Shown here piece by piece: positions 1 to 6,516 of a DNA stretch of 8,152 nt. Both the position numbers and the translations under genes were made by a program. Source of the stretch: Chitinophagaceae bacterium UBA5175. GTDB taxonomy: Bacteria > Bacteroidota > Bacteroidia > Chitinophagales > Chitinophagaceae. The first letter of the stretch is position 1; each line of letters begins with the position of its first letter. The notes under the pieces are model-generated. The model searched no databases, was not told the DNA's origin, and saw only the letters and a program-made list of their open reading frames with translations. The stretch is from contig DHWT01000173.1 in NCBI GenBank assembly GCA_002413325.1, positions 1 to 8,152 of the forward strand, given 5' to 3'.

Positions 1-1004
1 TCACCCATTCCATCTGCACCCTGGAATTCATCCCTCACCGGCCCCTATATGACTGGTTCATCGAAAAACTTGAAATTTTCCCATCCCGGCAATATGAATT
101 CGCCCGGCTCAACCTCACCTTCACGGTAATGAGTAAGCGAAAATTATTGCAGCTGGTGAATGAAAATTATGTTCAGTCCTGGGATGATCCGCGCATGCCT
201 ACCATTTCCGGTTTGCGCCGCCGCGGTTATACTCCAGAAAGTATCCGGCAGTTTACTGACCGGATCGGTGTGCAGAAAAGGGATAACCTGATCGATGTTT
301 CCCTGCTGGAATTTTGCCTGCGGGAAGACCTGAATATAAACGCCATGCGAAAAATGGTGGTTTTTGATCCGCTGAAACTGGTCATTACGAATTATCCTGA
401 CCAGGTGGAAATGCTGGTCACTGAAGATTACCCCGAGGGTGGTGAAAAGACCGGCAGCCGGGAACTGCCGTTCAGCCGTGAATTATATATCGAACAGGAA
501 GATTTCATGGAGAATCCGCCTAAAAAGTTTTTCAGACTGGCTCCCGGGAAAAGAGTCCGGTTGAAGAGCGCCTATATCATTCAATGTGAAGAAGTGATAA
601 AGAATCAGGAAGGAATAATTACAGAATTGCGTTGCACTTATTTGCCTGAAAGTAAAAGCGGAACGGACCTGTCGGGTTTAAAAGTGCAGGGAACCCTGCA
701 CTGGGTGAGCCGGGCGCAGGCCATCCCGGTAGAACTGCGATTATACGACCGGTTATTCAGGGTAGAAAACCCCGCCATGGAAGAAGGGGATTTTAAGGAA
801 TATATTAATCCCGATTCACTCCGGGTCATTACTACAGCATTTGCAGAACCTTCTCTGGCCCATGCAAAGCACGAAGAGCGATACCAGTTCCTGCGCAAGG
901 GATATTTTTGCCTTGATAAAGATAGCAGTCCGCATAAGCCGGTCTTCAACAGAACAGTCAGTTTAAAAGATACCTGGGCCCGGGAAAATAAAAAGCCGGG
1001 TTAG
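1..1004 (+). CDS. glnS: Glutaminyl-tRNA synthetase, C-terminal part (5' truncated by window)
   Basis: Charges tRNA-Gln with glutamine in the cytoplasm (class Ic synthetase). The reading frame is open from base 3, giving 333 residues, roughly the last 60% of a typical 550-residue GlnRS. The ATG at 129 is not the start: it lies inside the conserved VMSKRKL signature (the KMSKS-type ATP-binding loop), and the 42 codons before it read as GlnRS (HSICTLEF, LYDWFIEKL, QYEFARLNL). Further downstream are DDPRMPTISGLRRRGYTPE, the anticodon-binding beta-barrel region with VKLVI-like and PFSRELYIE segments, HWVSRAQAIPVELRLYDRLF, and the closing GYFCLD and FNRTVSLKDTWA. These match the bacterial GlnRS of E. 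coli type closely as I recall it. The gene is intact apart from the window edge. Its TAG stop sits in the loop of a small GC hairpin, and thyA follows 36 bp later on the same strand. Confidence 0.97.
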   Translation, partial: THSICTLEFIPHRPLYDWFIEKLEIFPSRQYEFARLNLTFTVMSKRKLLQLVNENYVQSWDDPRMPTISGLRRRGYTPESIRQFTDRIGVQKRDNLIDVSLLEFCLREDLNINAMRKMVVFDPLKLVITNYPDQVEMLVTEDYPEGGEKTGSRELPFSRELYIEQEDFMENPPKKFFRLAPGKRVRLKSAYIIQCEEVIKNQEGIITELRCTYLPESKSGTDLSGLKVQGTLHWVSRAQAIPVELRLYDRLFRVENPAMEEGDFKEYINPDSLRVITTAFAEPSLAHAKHEERYQFLRKGYFCLDKDSSPHKPVFNRTVSLKDTWARENKKPG

Positions 1005-1012
1005 ATCCCGGC
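995..1012 (+). other. GC-rich hairpin spanning the glnS stop codon
   Basis: A perfect 6-bp inverted repeat, GCCGGG (995-1000) and CCCGGC (1007-1012), encloses a 6-base loop that contains the TAG stop of glnS. There is no T-tract after it on the plus strand, so it is not a classic intrinsic terminator for glnS. It is preceded by an A-run (990-994), so the T-tract falls on the minus strand, where no gene is seen. It may be a weak attenuator or 3'-end stabiliser, or chance. Confidence 0.35.
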
Positions 1013-1040
1013 GCCCGATGCTAAATATTAAATTGTGCAT

Positions 1041-1856
1041 ATGAAGCAATACCTGGATTTACTCCGGCATGTGACTGAAAATGGAATTCAGAAAGACGAC
1101 CGTACAGGAACCGGCACCCAAAGTTGCTTTGGTTACCAGATGCGTTTTGATTTACGTGAAGGATTTCCCCTGGTAACCACAAAAAAACTTCACCTGAAAA
1201 GCATCATTTATGAATTGCTTTGGTTTCTGAAAGGTGAAACCAATATCAGTTATCTCAAAGAACATGGTGTCAGGATCTGGGATGAATGGGCCGATGAAAA
1301 AGGAGAACTGGGACCTGTGTACGGTAAACAATGGAGAAGCTGGACCGGGGCCGACGGTAAACAAATTGACCAAATCAGTGAACTGATGCTTCAGCTGAAA
1401 ACAAATCCCGACAGCCGCCGGATGATTGTCAGTGCCTGGAATGTCGCTGAACTGCCCGGGATGGCGCTGATGCCCTGCCATGTATTATTCCAATTTTATG
1501 TAGCGCCCCCTGAAAGACCCGGGGATCGAAGGCGTTTAAGCTGCCAGTTGTACCAGCGCAGTGCCGATGTTTTTCTCGGCGTACCATTTAATATTGCTTC
1601 CTATGCGCTTTTAACCCTGATGATCGCCCAGGTGAACGACCTGGAGCCGGGGGAATTCATCCATAGTTTTGGAGACGTTCATTTATATAATAATCATCGC
1701 GAACAGGCAGCACTTCAGCTGTCCAGGACGCCGAACCCGCTGCCACAGATGAAATTGAACCCGGAGATAAAAAATATTTTCGACTTCCGGTTTGAAGACT
1801 TCATTCTGGAACATTATCAACCCCATCCTCCCATCAAGGCTCGGGTAGCTGTATAA
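1041..1856 (+). CDS. thyA: Thymidylate synthase
   Basis: Converts dUMP to dTMP using 5,10-methylene-tetrahydrofolate as carbon donor and reductant, releasing dihydrofolate. The protein is 271 residues from the ATG at 1041, starting MKQYLDLL like E. coli ThyA. A GTG two codons upstream (1035) is possible, but family alignment favours the ATG. Key motifs: DRTGTGT near residue 21, FPLVTTKK, IWDEWADE, LGPVYGKQWRSW, the catalytic Cys146 in ALMPCH, the dUMP-phosphate region with DSRR (about 124-127) and QRSADVFLG, GDVHLYNNH, and the C-terminal IKARVAV. Cys146 falls at the E. coli number. Compared with E. coli (264 aa) there is one insertion of about seven residues (PPERPGDRR area, 156-164) just after QFYVA, which accounts for the length difference. 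folA follows after 11 bp. No Shine-Dalgarno sequence is evident. Confidence 0.97.
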   Translation: MKQYLDLLRHVTENGIQKDDRTGTGTQSCFGYQMRFDLREGFPLVTTKKLHLKSIIYELLWFLKGETNISYLKEHGVRIWDEWADEKGELGPVYGKQWRSWTGADGKQIDQISELMLQLKTNPDSRRMIVSAWNVAELPGMALMPCHVLFQFYVAPPERPGDRRRLSCQLYQRSADVFLGVPFNIASYALLTLMIAQVNDLEPGEFIHSFGDVHLYNNHREQAALQLSRTPNPLPQMKLNPEIKNIFDFRFEDFILEHYQPHPPIKARVAV

Positions 1857-1867
1857 ATCATGATCCC

Positions 1868-2392
1868 ATGAAGTTATCCATCATCGTGGCCGCATCCCTG
1901 AACCATGCTATCGGAAAAAATAACCAGATGTTGTGGAACCTGCCGGAGGATATGCGGTTTTTTAAAAATACCACCTGGGGATTACCGCTGATCATGGGAA
2001 GAAAAACATTTGAAGCGTTGGGGAATAAACCACTTCCAGGGCGGTTTAATATTGTAATCAGCCGCCGGCCCGGATATAAAGCCGGAAACCCGGAGGTTCA
2101 GGAAGCAGACAGTCTGTTTCAGGCGATTGATCTGGCAAAAAAAATGGATGCGAAAGAAGCATTTATCGGCGGAGGCGGCCAGATTTATAAAGAGTCGCTC
2201 TTATTGTGTGATACCATTTATATGACCCGGGTATTCGCCACACTGGAAGGAGATGCTTTTTTCCCTGTGATTCCCCAAGATGTTTTTCAAATGACTTATT
2301 CCAAAAAGGTTCCGGCAGATGAGAAACATGCCTATGCCATGGAATTTCAAACCTGGACTAAAATAAAATCAATACCGGAACATTCCGTTTAG
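1868..2392 (+). CDS. folA: Dihydrofolate reductase
   Basis: Reduces dihydrofolate to tetrahydrofolate with NADPH, regenerating the cofactor that ThyA, encoded just upstream, oxidises. The protein is 174 residues, slightly longer than the E. coli enzyme (159). Visible family features: N-terminal strand LSIIVAAS followed by HAIGKNNQMLWNLPEDM, where Trp23 and the proton-relay acid Asp28 match E. coli Trp22 and Asp27; the NADPH-binding LIMGRKTFEALG (41-52); LPGRFNIVISR (56-66); and the glycine stretch FIGGGGQIY (99-107) that holds the cofactor pyrophosphate. It ends with the usual DAFFP strand and a C-terminal AMEFQTW. It lies 11 bp after thyA and 5 bp before the next gene, so it is surely co-transcribed. 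It looks like an ordinary chromosomal enzyme, not a plasmid-borne resistance type. Confidence 0.97.
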   Translation: MKLSIIVAASLNHAIGKNNQMLWNLPEDMRFFKNTTWGLPLIMGRKTFEALGNKPLPGRFNIVISRRPGYKAGNPEVQEADSLFQAIDLAKKMDAKEAFIGGGGQIYKESLLLCDTIYMTRVFATLEGDAFFPVIPQDVFQMTYSKKVPADEKHAYAMEFQTWTKIKSIPEHSV

Positions 2393-2397
2393 GTCCT

Positions 2398-3195
2398 ATG
2401 TATTCCAAATCCAGGCTTGCTTATCAATGGATTCAATATGTTTTCCATGCTTCCAACGCCAGGGGTCATGGCATTCATTCGCCTTTCGTATATGAATTGG
2501 TAAGGGAGGTGTTGCAGGACCGCCGTTCCTATGACGCCTACCGGCAAATTGAACAGGTAAAGAAAAGCCTGTTGCGGGATCACCGGATATTGCAGGTGCA
2601 TGATCCGGGCGCCGGTTCAATTCCGGAAGGAAGTATTGAAAAAAAAGTTTCTGCAATTGCCGGAAGGTCGGTGTCTTCAAAAAAATTTGGAAGGCTATTA
2701 TTCCGACTGGCGAATTATTACCATGCCCGGACCATCATTGAAATGGGCAGTTCCCTGGGCATTTCAGCTGCTTACCTGGCATCGGCTGATTCATCTGCCC
2801 GGGTAATCACCCTGGAAGGATCACCACCCATAGCCGGAATCGCAAAAGAAACATTTCATCAGCTGGGGCTTAAAAATATTGACATGGTATGCGGAAATTT
2901 TGATGAAACCCTGGACCGGGTGATTGTTGAAAACCCGCCGGCGGATCTGGTATTCCTGGATGGGAATCACAGGAAAAAACCGTTGCTTGCCTATTTTGAA
3001 AAGTTCCTGGATAAAATGACCCCTTCTTCCGGGATCATCATTCATGATATACACTGGAGCCGGGAAATGGAAGAAGCCTGGGGTATTATCCGGGATCACC
3101 CCCGGGTGAAAATGAGTATAGATATTTTTTCCGCCGGCCTGGTTTTTTTCAGGGAAGAATTCCAGGTAAAACAGGAATTTATGATCCGGTTTTGA
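2398..3195 (+). CDS. Class I SAM-dependent methyltransferase, substrate unknown
   Basis: A 265-residue cytoplasmic protein with a Rossmann-type SAM-binding core in its second half. Motif I is IIEMGSSLGISAAYLA (113-128), the acidic end of strand beta-2 is ITLEGSP (137-143), and the motif IV region is ADLVFLDGNHRK (182-193), followed by IIIHDIHWS (213-221). This order and the LDGNH and HDIHW signatures resemble O-methyltransferases of the catechol/caffeoyl-CoA type, and related Bacteroidota proteins are usually annotated just as class I methyltransferases. The first 95 residues, including ARGHGIHSPFVYELV (21-35), form a helical extension common to this group in my judgement. It begins 5 bp after folA and ends 26 bp before the rRNA methyltransferase, so it sits in a folate/translation housekeeping unit. 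The substrate cannot be deduced. No signal peptide or membrane segment is seen. Confidence 0.85.
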   Translation: MYSKSRLAYQWIQYVFHASNARGHGIHSPFVYELVREVLQDRRSYDAYRQIEQVKKSLLRDHRILQVHDPGAGSIPEGSIEKKVSAIAGRSVSSKKFGRLLFRLANYYHARTIIEMGSSLGISAAYLASADSSARVITLEGSPPIAGIAKETFHQLGLKNIDMVCGNFDETLDRVIVENPPADLVFLDGNHRKKPLLAYFEKFLDKMTPSSGIIIHDIHWSREMEEAWGIIRDHPRVKMSIDIFSAGLVFFREEFQVKQEFMIRF

Positions 3196-3196
3196 A

Positions 3197-3211
3197 TAAT
3201 AAAATTTATTA
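3197..3211. repeat. AT-only inverted repeat in the gap before the rRNA methyltransferase gene
   Basis: TAATAAA (3197-3203) and TTTATTA (3205-3211) form a 7-base perfect dyad around a single central A in the 26-bp gap between two plus-strand genes. It could be an AT-rich promoter or leader element for the downstream gene, or simply chance in an AT-rich gap. No clear promoter boxes accompany it. Confidence 0.25.
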
Positions 3212-3221
3212 AATACAATCA

Positions 3222-4637
3222 TTGGCAACTTATTTACCGGCAGCATTCCTTCGTTCACTCCGTGTACTGGATCATTTTGATCCGGTAGCATTTGAGGCCG
3301 TTCATGCATCCGGTGAACAGGTGGTGTCGGTACATATGAATCCGGAGAAACCCATACTGCAGGAAGGCAGGTGGCCGGCGGATTTGACTGAACCGCCCTT
3401 TCAAATTTCAGGCAGACTGGCCTGGGCCCCTGATGCCTGGTACCTTTCAGCCCGTCCTTCCTTCACCCTGGATCCTTTTTTCCACGCAGGCAACTACTAT
3501 GTTCAGGAAGCCTCCGGCATGTTCCTGGCTTTTGCATTAAAACAGGCTGTTGATCTGTCAAAAAAAATAAAGGTTCTCGATTTATGTGCCGCACCTGGCG
3601 GAAAATCCACTTTGATTCAATCCCTGATCTCCCCGGAGTCCCTGCTGGTGAGTAATGAAGTGATTAAAACGCGTGTGCCGGTTCTATATCAAAACATGGC
3701 CAAATGGGGACGTGCCAATGGTATGATCTCCAATAACGATCCTTCCCATTTCAAACAACTGCCCGGTTTTTTTGACCTGGTCCTCATCGATGCGCCCTGC
3801 AGCGGGAGTGGACTGTTCAGGAAGGATCCGGAAGCAGCTTCCGGCTGGAGCTCTGACGGAGTCAGGCTTTGCAGCCAGCGCCAGCAAAGAATCCTGGCTG
3901 ATGCCTGGGACTGTTTAAAAGAAGATGGTGTCCTGGTGTATTCCACCTGTTCTTATTCAAAAGAAGAAAATGAGGATATTCTGGATTCAATCTTTCAGCA
4001 ATATGACTGTATTTCAACACCTCTTTCGCCGGATCCGGAATGGCATATCGTTGAAACCGTTTCAGAAAAGGCCGGCGCTTTTGGATACAGATTTTACCCG
4101 GACAAAGTCGCGGGTGAAGGATTTTTTATTTCGGTCATCCGGAAAAAACAAGCGGTCAGCCAGGTTCATTCAAAATACAGTAATGCACGTTCAGGTAAAC
4201 AGAACCGGAGTCCGGCGCGAATTCCAAAATCCGTTGAACTTCAGATACGCTCCCGGATCATAGAAGATACCCTTCAAATGATTCCGGTAGGAGATTCCAT
4301 TCATGCCCTGCCGGCAGACCTGGTACATGATTTCGAAATACTGAAAAACACACTTTATTTAAAAAAAGCCGGAATCCGGATTGGGAAAGCAGGCGAAAAC
4401 GACTGGATACCCGATCCCGAACTGGCTTTGGCAAATATTTTGAAGGGTGACCAGGGATCTATGGACCTGTCAAAGTCGGATGCACTCCGATACTTACGGG
4501 GCGAAACATTTGAAACCCGTATGTCGGAAAAAGGCTGGCAGATTGTTTCCTACCGGAACCAGTCATTGGGCTGGGTTAAATTGCTTGATAAGCGTATGAA
4601 TAACTATAACCCCAAATCGTGGAGAATCAGGCAATAG
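3222..4637 (+). CDS. RsmF/NOL1-like rRNA (cytosine-C5) methyltransferase
   Basis: Predicted to methylate C5 of a cytosine in rRNA using SAM. The 471-residue protein has an N-terminal region with YLPAAFLRSL and YYVQEASGMF (92-101), and a Rossmann core with motif I VLDLCAAPGGKST (118-130). Motif IV LIDAPCSGSG holds Cys193, and motif VI YSTCSYSKEENEDI holds Cys243. In RsmB/RsmF-type enzymes the motif VI Cys is the nucleophile and the motif IV Cys helps release product; both are present. The C-terminal ~80 residues (IHALPADL through LGWVKLLDKRMNNYNPKSWRIR) form the PUA-like tail of RsmF-type proteins. The start is inferred to be TTG at 3222: an in-frame stop lies at 3210-3212 and the first in-frame ATG (codon 39) falls inside the conserved N-terminal region. 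The exact rRNA position is unknown; RsmF-like is the best label. Confidence 0.92.
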   Translation: MATYLPAAFLRSLRVLDHFDPVAFEAVHASGEQVVSVHMNPEKPILQEGRWPADLTEPPFQISGRLAWAPDAWYLSARPSFTLDPFFHAGNYYVQEASGMFLAFALKQAVDLSKKIKVLDLCAAPGGKSTLIQSLISPESLLVSNEVIKTRVPVLYQNMAKWGRANGMISNNDPSHFKQLPGFFDLVLIDAPCSGSGLFRKDPEAASGWSSDGVRLCSQRQQRILADAWDCLKEDGVLVYSTCSYSKEENEDILDSIFQQYDCISTPLSPDPEWHIVETVSEKAGAFGYRFYPDKVAGEGFFISVIRKKQAVSQVHSKYSNARSGKQNRSPARIPKSVELQIRSRIIEDTLQMIPVGDSIHALPADLVHDFEILKNTLYLKKAGIRIGKAGENDWIPDPELALANILKGDQGSMDLSKSDALRYLRGETFETRMSEKGWQIVSYRNQSLGWVKLLDKRMNNYNPKSWRIRQ

Positions 4638-4648
4638 CCGGTTTTTTT
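4630..4648 (+). terminator. Possible weak terminator at the end of the rRNA methyltransferase gene
   Basis: A run of seven T (4642-4648) follows the stop codon, preceded by a very short GGC (4630-4632) / GCC (4637-4639) stem with an AATA loop. The stem is only 3 bp, too weak for a convincing intrinsic terminator, so read-through into the LysM gene is possible. Confidence 0.2.
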
Positions 4649-4674
4649 AATATTTTATTTGCAAGATTATTCAG

Positions 4675-4682
4675 CATCTTTG
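4675..4682 (+). promoter_or_regulatory. Possible Bacteroidota-type -7 element upstream of the LysM gene
   Basis: CATCTTTG, followed by CG, matches the Bacteroidota -7 consensus TAnnTTTG at all but the first fixed base and lies 22 bp before the ATG at 4705, in the longest plus-strand intergenic gap (67 bp). A TTTG is present at 4658-4661, but its spacing of 13 bp is too short for the usual -33 box (about 19-21), so the upstream half is not convincing. A separate promoter here would fit the change from housekeeping enzymes to a secreted protein. Confidence 0.35.
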
Positions 4683-4704
4683 CGTTCATCCAAAAATACC
4701 TGAT

Positions 4705-5730
4705 ATGAAAAACGGGAAGGTTCTTTTGATTTGTCTGATTTTTTCTTTTTCTGCCGCATATTCGCAAAATACCCAGCTAACCATTGAAGGCACCAACGGA
4801 AAATTCTACCTAACCCATTCGGTGGTTGCAAAAGAAAACTGGTATAGTATCGGCCGTCTGTTCAACCTGAGCCCACGTGAAATCGCCGCATATAATAACC
4901 AGAATATGGATAAACCGCTTGAAGTGGCCCAGCAGCTGCATATTCCCCTGACTGCAGCCAATTTTGATCAGAAGCAGAAAAAATCTGCCGGAGAAACACT
5001 GGTCCCCCTGTATCATGTGGTTCAGGACCAGGAATGGATGTTCCGGATCAGCTCCATTTATAATGATGTACCCGTTACCAGTCTGGAGAAATGGAATCAG
5101 ATTCAGAGAGACGCTGTAAAACAGGGCATGCCGCTTATTGTAGGATTTCTGAAGGTTAAAACGGATCTTTCTCCGCTGGCAATGGGTATACCATCCAATC
5201 CGGCACCGGGAAATCCGGTATCAGATGTTCAAATTAAAACAGTAAAATCCGCTGATCCTGCGCAGGCGCAATCAACAAATAAACCAGCATTTTCCGGAAA
5301 TGTCAATACAGGTACGCAATCCCCTGCAAAACCTGTAAATTCATCGGTTTCCAATGCGCCTGCTGTTACCACAGTCATACCTGTGAGCAATACACCTGAA
5401 CGGGTAAATAATTATGCAGCCACTCATAGTAATGGAGGATTTTTCAGTGTGGATTATGCGAATAACGGAAAATCCGCCAGCGGCCTGGCCGGAACTTTTA
5501 AAAGTACCAGCGGCTGGTCAGACGGTAAATATTATGCTTTAATGAATGGAATTGCGGTCGGAACCATTATACGGGTTTCCGGAGCGAACGGTAAAACGAT
5601 TTATGCAAAAGTATTGGGACAGCTTCCGGAGATGAAAGAAAGCAGCGGGCTTCTTATCCGCATCAGCAATGCGGCTTCCGCCGAACTGGGTCTCGGGGAA
5701 GGTAAATTTCCGGTAGAGGTAAAATACTGA
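4705..5730 (+). CDS. Secreted LysM protein with degenerate RlpA-like (double-psi beta-barrel) C-terminus
   Basis: A 341-residue exported protein probably acting at the cell wall. The N-terminus (MKNGKVLLICLIFSFSAAYS, then Q21) is a type I signal peptide with likely cleavage after Ser20; the Cys at 10 is inside the hydrophobic core and not a lipobox. Two LysM-like repeats follow: about 34-82 (FYLTHSVVAKENWYSIGRLF, ending LHIPL) and about 102-149 (LYHVVQDQEWMFRISSIYN, ending LIVGF); the second is more diverged. Residues ~152-243 are a low-complexity linker rich in Pro, Ser, Asn, Ala and Thr. The last ~95 residues (GLAGTFKSTS, YYALMNGIAVGTIIRV, LLIRISNAASAELGL, VEVKY) follow the RlpA barrel pattern, but the AH, DRGP and IDLS signatures that carry catalytic residues of lytic RlpA proteins are replaced (LMN, GQLP, IRIS). 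It therefore probably binds peptidoglycan without cutting it. It converges on the cytochrome gene 15 bp away. Confidence 0.82.
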   Translation: MKNGKVLLICLIFSFSAAYSQNTQLTIEGTNGKFYLTHSVVAKENWYSIGRLFNLSPREIAAYNNQNMDKPLEVAQQLHIPLTAANFDQKQKKSAGETLVPLYHVVQDQEWMFRISSIYNDVPVTSLEKWNQIQRDAVKQGMPLIVGFLKVKTDLSPLAMGIPSNPAPGNPVSDVQIKTVKSADPAQAQSTNKPAFSGNVNTGTQSPAKPVNSSVSNAPAVTTVIPVSNTPERVNNYAATHSNGGFFSVDYANNGKSASGLAGTFKSTSGWSDGKYYALMNGIAVGTIIRVSGANGKTIYAKVLGQLPEMKESSGLLIRISNAASAELGLGEGKFPVEVKY

Positions 5731-5745
5731 TTCGTATGACCCGCC

Positions 5746-6516
5746 TTATTTCACACGGAGTATGACCTGGTCAGACCCCGTGATTTTTTTTTCGGGATCA
5801 TCAGCAGTCCCGTGATCTGTATACAAAGCAGTAACAATAAAATAACCGCCATGTCGGTACATTTCTGTTTTATTTAAAGGCAGTGTTCCCTGGAGGCCGA
5901 CAAAAAAATTCAAACCCGGATCATCCGTATATCTGAGTATCCATTTCACCATTTTCCTGACCTCCGGTTCCGCCAGTTCCGGATGGGTTGGCATGACTTC
6001 CTTCCCCCATATACCGGTTGATCCTTTTTGAATATGTGCTGTCAGCAGATCGACGTTTTTGTCTGTAAACGGGTACCGCCTGCTAATATCCTGAAAGGAG
6101 GGGCCGGCCAATTTTGTTTTAACTGCGTGGCAGTTAAAACAATTCGACACCAGCATGCCGGCTACTCCCGCTGTATCAGGAAATATCTTTTGTTTTAAAA
6201 AGGCTGCTGCCATTGCGGAATTCTTTGCATATTTCAATTTGACCAGCACTTCCGATGACTGAATTTCCTGGTATTTCGATTCGCCGTCCTCAGCATCAGA
6301 TACCCGGATATCAAAGGGTACGAGCGCATTCCATGTAAATGTTGCCTGTTGCAGCGGTTGTAGAATTTTAACGACCGGTGCATGGTTTTCGGTTTGTGAA
6401 GTCACGAAGGCTTTCCCGAAACCTCTTCCGTTTAGCATTTGTCCACCATCCGGGATTTCAATCCACCCGCTAAGTAGAACCGGGAATAACATTAAGAGGA
6501 TGCGCCTAGATGGCAT
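5746..6516 (-). CDS. Exported monoheme cytochrome c with N-terminal Ig-like domain
   Basis: A 256-residue envelope electron carrier. The start is ATG at 6516 (MPSRRILLMLFPVLLSGW), a basic N-terminus plus hydrophobic stretch that acts as signal peptide or anchor; an in-frame ATG upstream (6597) is rejected because it lies within the oxidase gene and would bury this segment. AGGA lies a few bases before the ATG. Residues ~46-97 (NHAPVVKI, VPFDIRVSDAEDGE, VLVKLKYA) look like a PKD/cadherin-type beta-sandwich. The heme site is CFNCH (Cys126, Cys129, His130) followed by GPSF, and the distal ligand is Met175 in GKEVMPTHPEL, then a closing helix (VRKMVKWIL). Residues ~200-256 (GGYFIVTALYTDHG, ITGSDQVILR) resemble the segment after the cytochrome domain in large Bacteroidota sugar-dehydrogenase/PKD/cytochrome proteins. 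The first 11 bp overlap the end of the FAD enzyme gene, implying translational coupling and a shared electron path. Confidence 0.88.
   Translation of the reverse strand: MPSRRILLMLFPVLLSGWIEIPDGGQMLNGRGFGKAFVTSQTENHAPVVKILQPLQQATFTWNALVPFDIRVSDAEDGESKYQEIQSSEVLVKLKYAKNSAMAAAFLKQKIFPDTAGVAGMLVSNCFNCHAVKTKLAGPSFQDISRRYPFTDKNVDLLTAHIQKGSTGIWGKEVMPTHPELAEPEVRKMVKWILRYTDDPGLNFFVGLQGTLPLNKTEMYRHGGYFIVTALYTDHGTADDPEKKITGSDQVILRVK
5754..5792 (+). terminator. Rho-independent terminator of the LysM gene, inside the convergent cytochrome gene
   Basis: Left arm 5754-5766 (CACGGAGTATGAC) pairs with right arm 5770-5782 in 11 of 13 positions, around a 3-base CTG loop; the mismatches are at 5759/5777 and 5762/5774. 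One base later comes a run of nine T (5784-5792). It begins 24 bp after the LysM stop codon and so ends plus-strand transcription. It lies entirely within the last codons of the minus-strand cytochrome gene, where the T-run is read as the lysine-rich EKKI stretch. On the minus strand no T-tract follows the hairpin, so it should act in one direction only. Confidence 0.75.

Noticed and set aside
638..949. Minus-strand open frame opposite glnS, and similar frames opposite or within other genes (for example 1152-1481, 2821-3309, 7144-7503)
   Set aside because: They overlap strongly recognised genes, show no family motifs, and have compositions expected of shadow frames.
129..1004. glnS starting at the ATG at 129
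   Set aside because: The frame is open back to base 3 and the upstream codons are clear GlnRS sequence; this ATG is the Met of the VMSKR loop. The gene is cut by the window edge.
1035..1040. GTG start for thyA
   Set aside because: It adds only Met-His before MKQYLDLL, which is the usual ThyA N-terminus; ATG at 1041 is preferred.
1860..1871. Tiny ATG-ATC-CCA-TGA frame just before folA
   Set aside because: Three codons in a short gap, with no ribosome-binding site; expected by chance.
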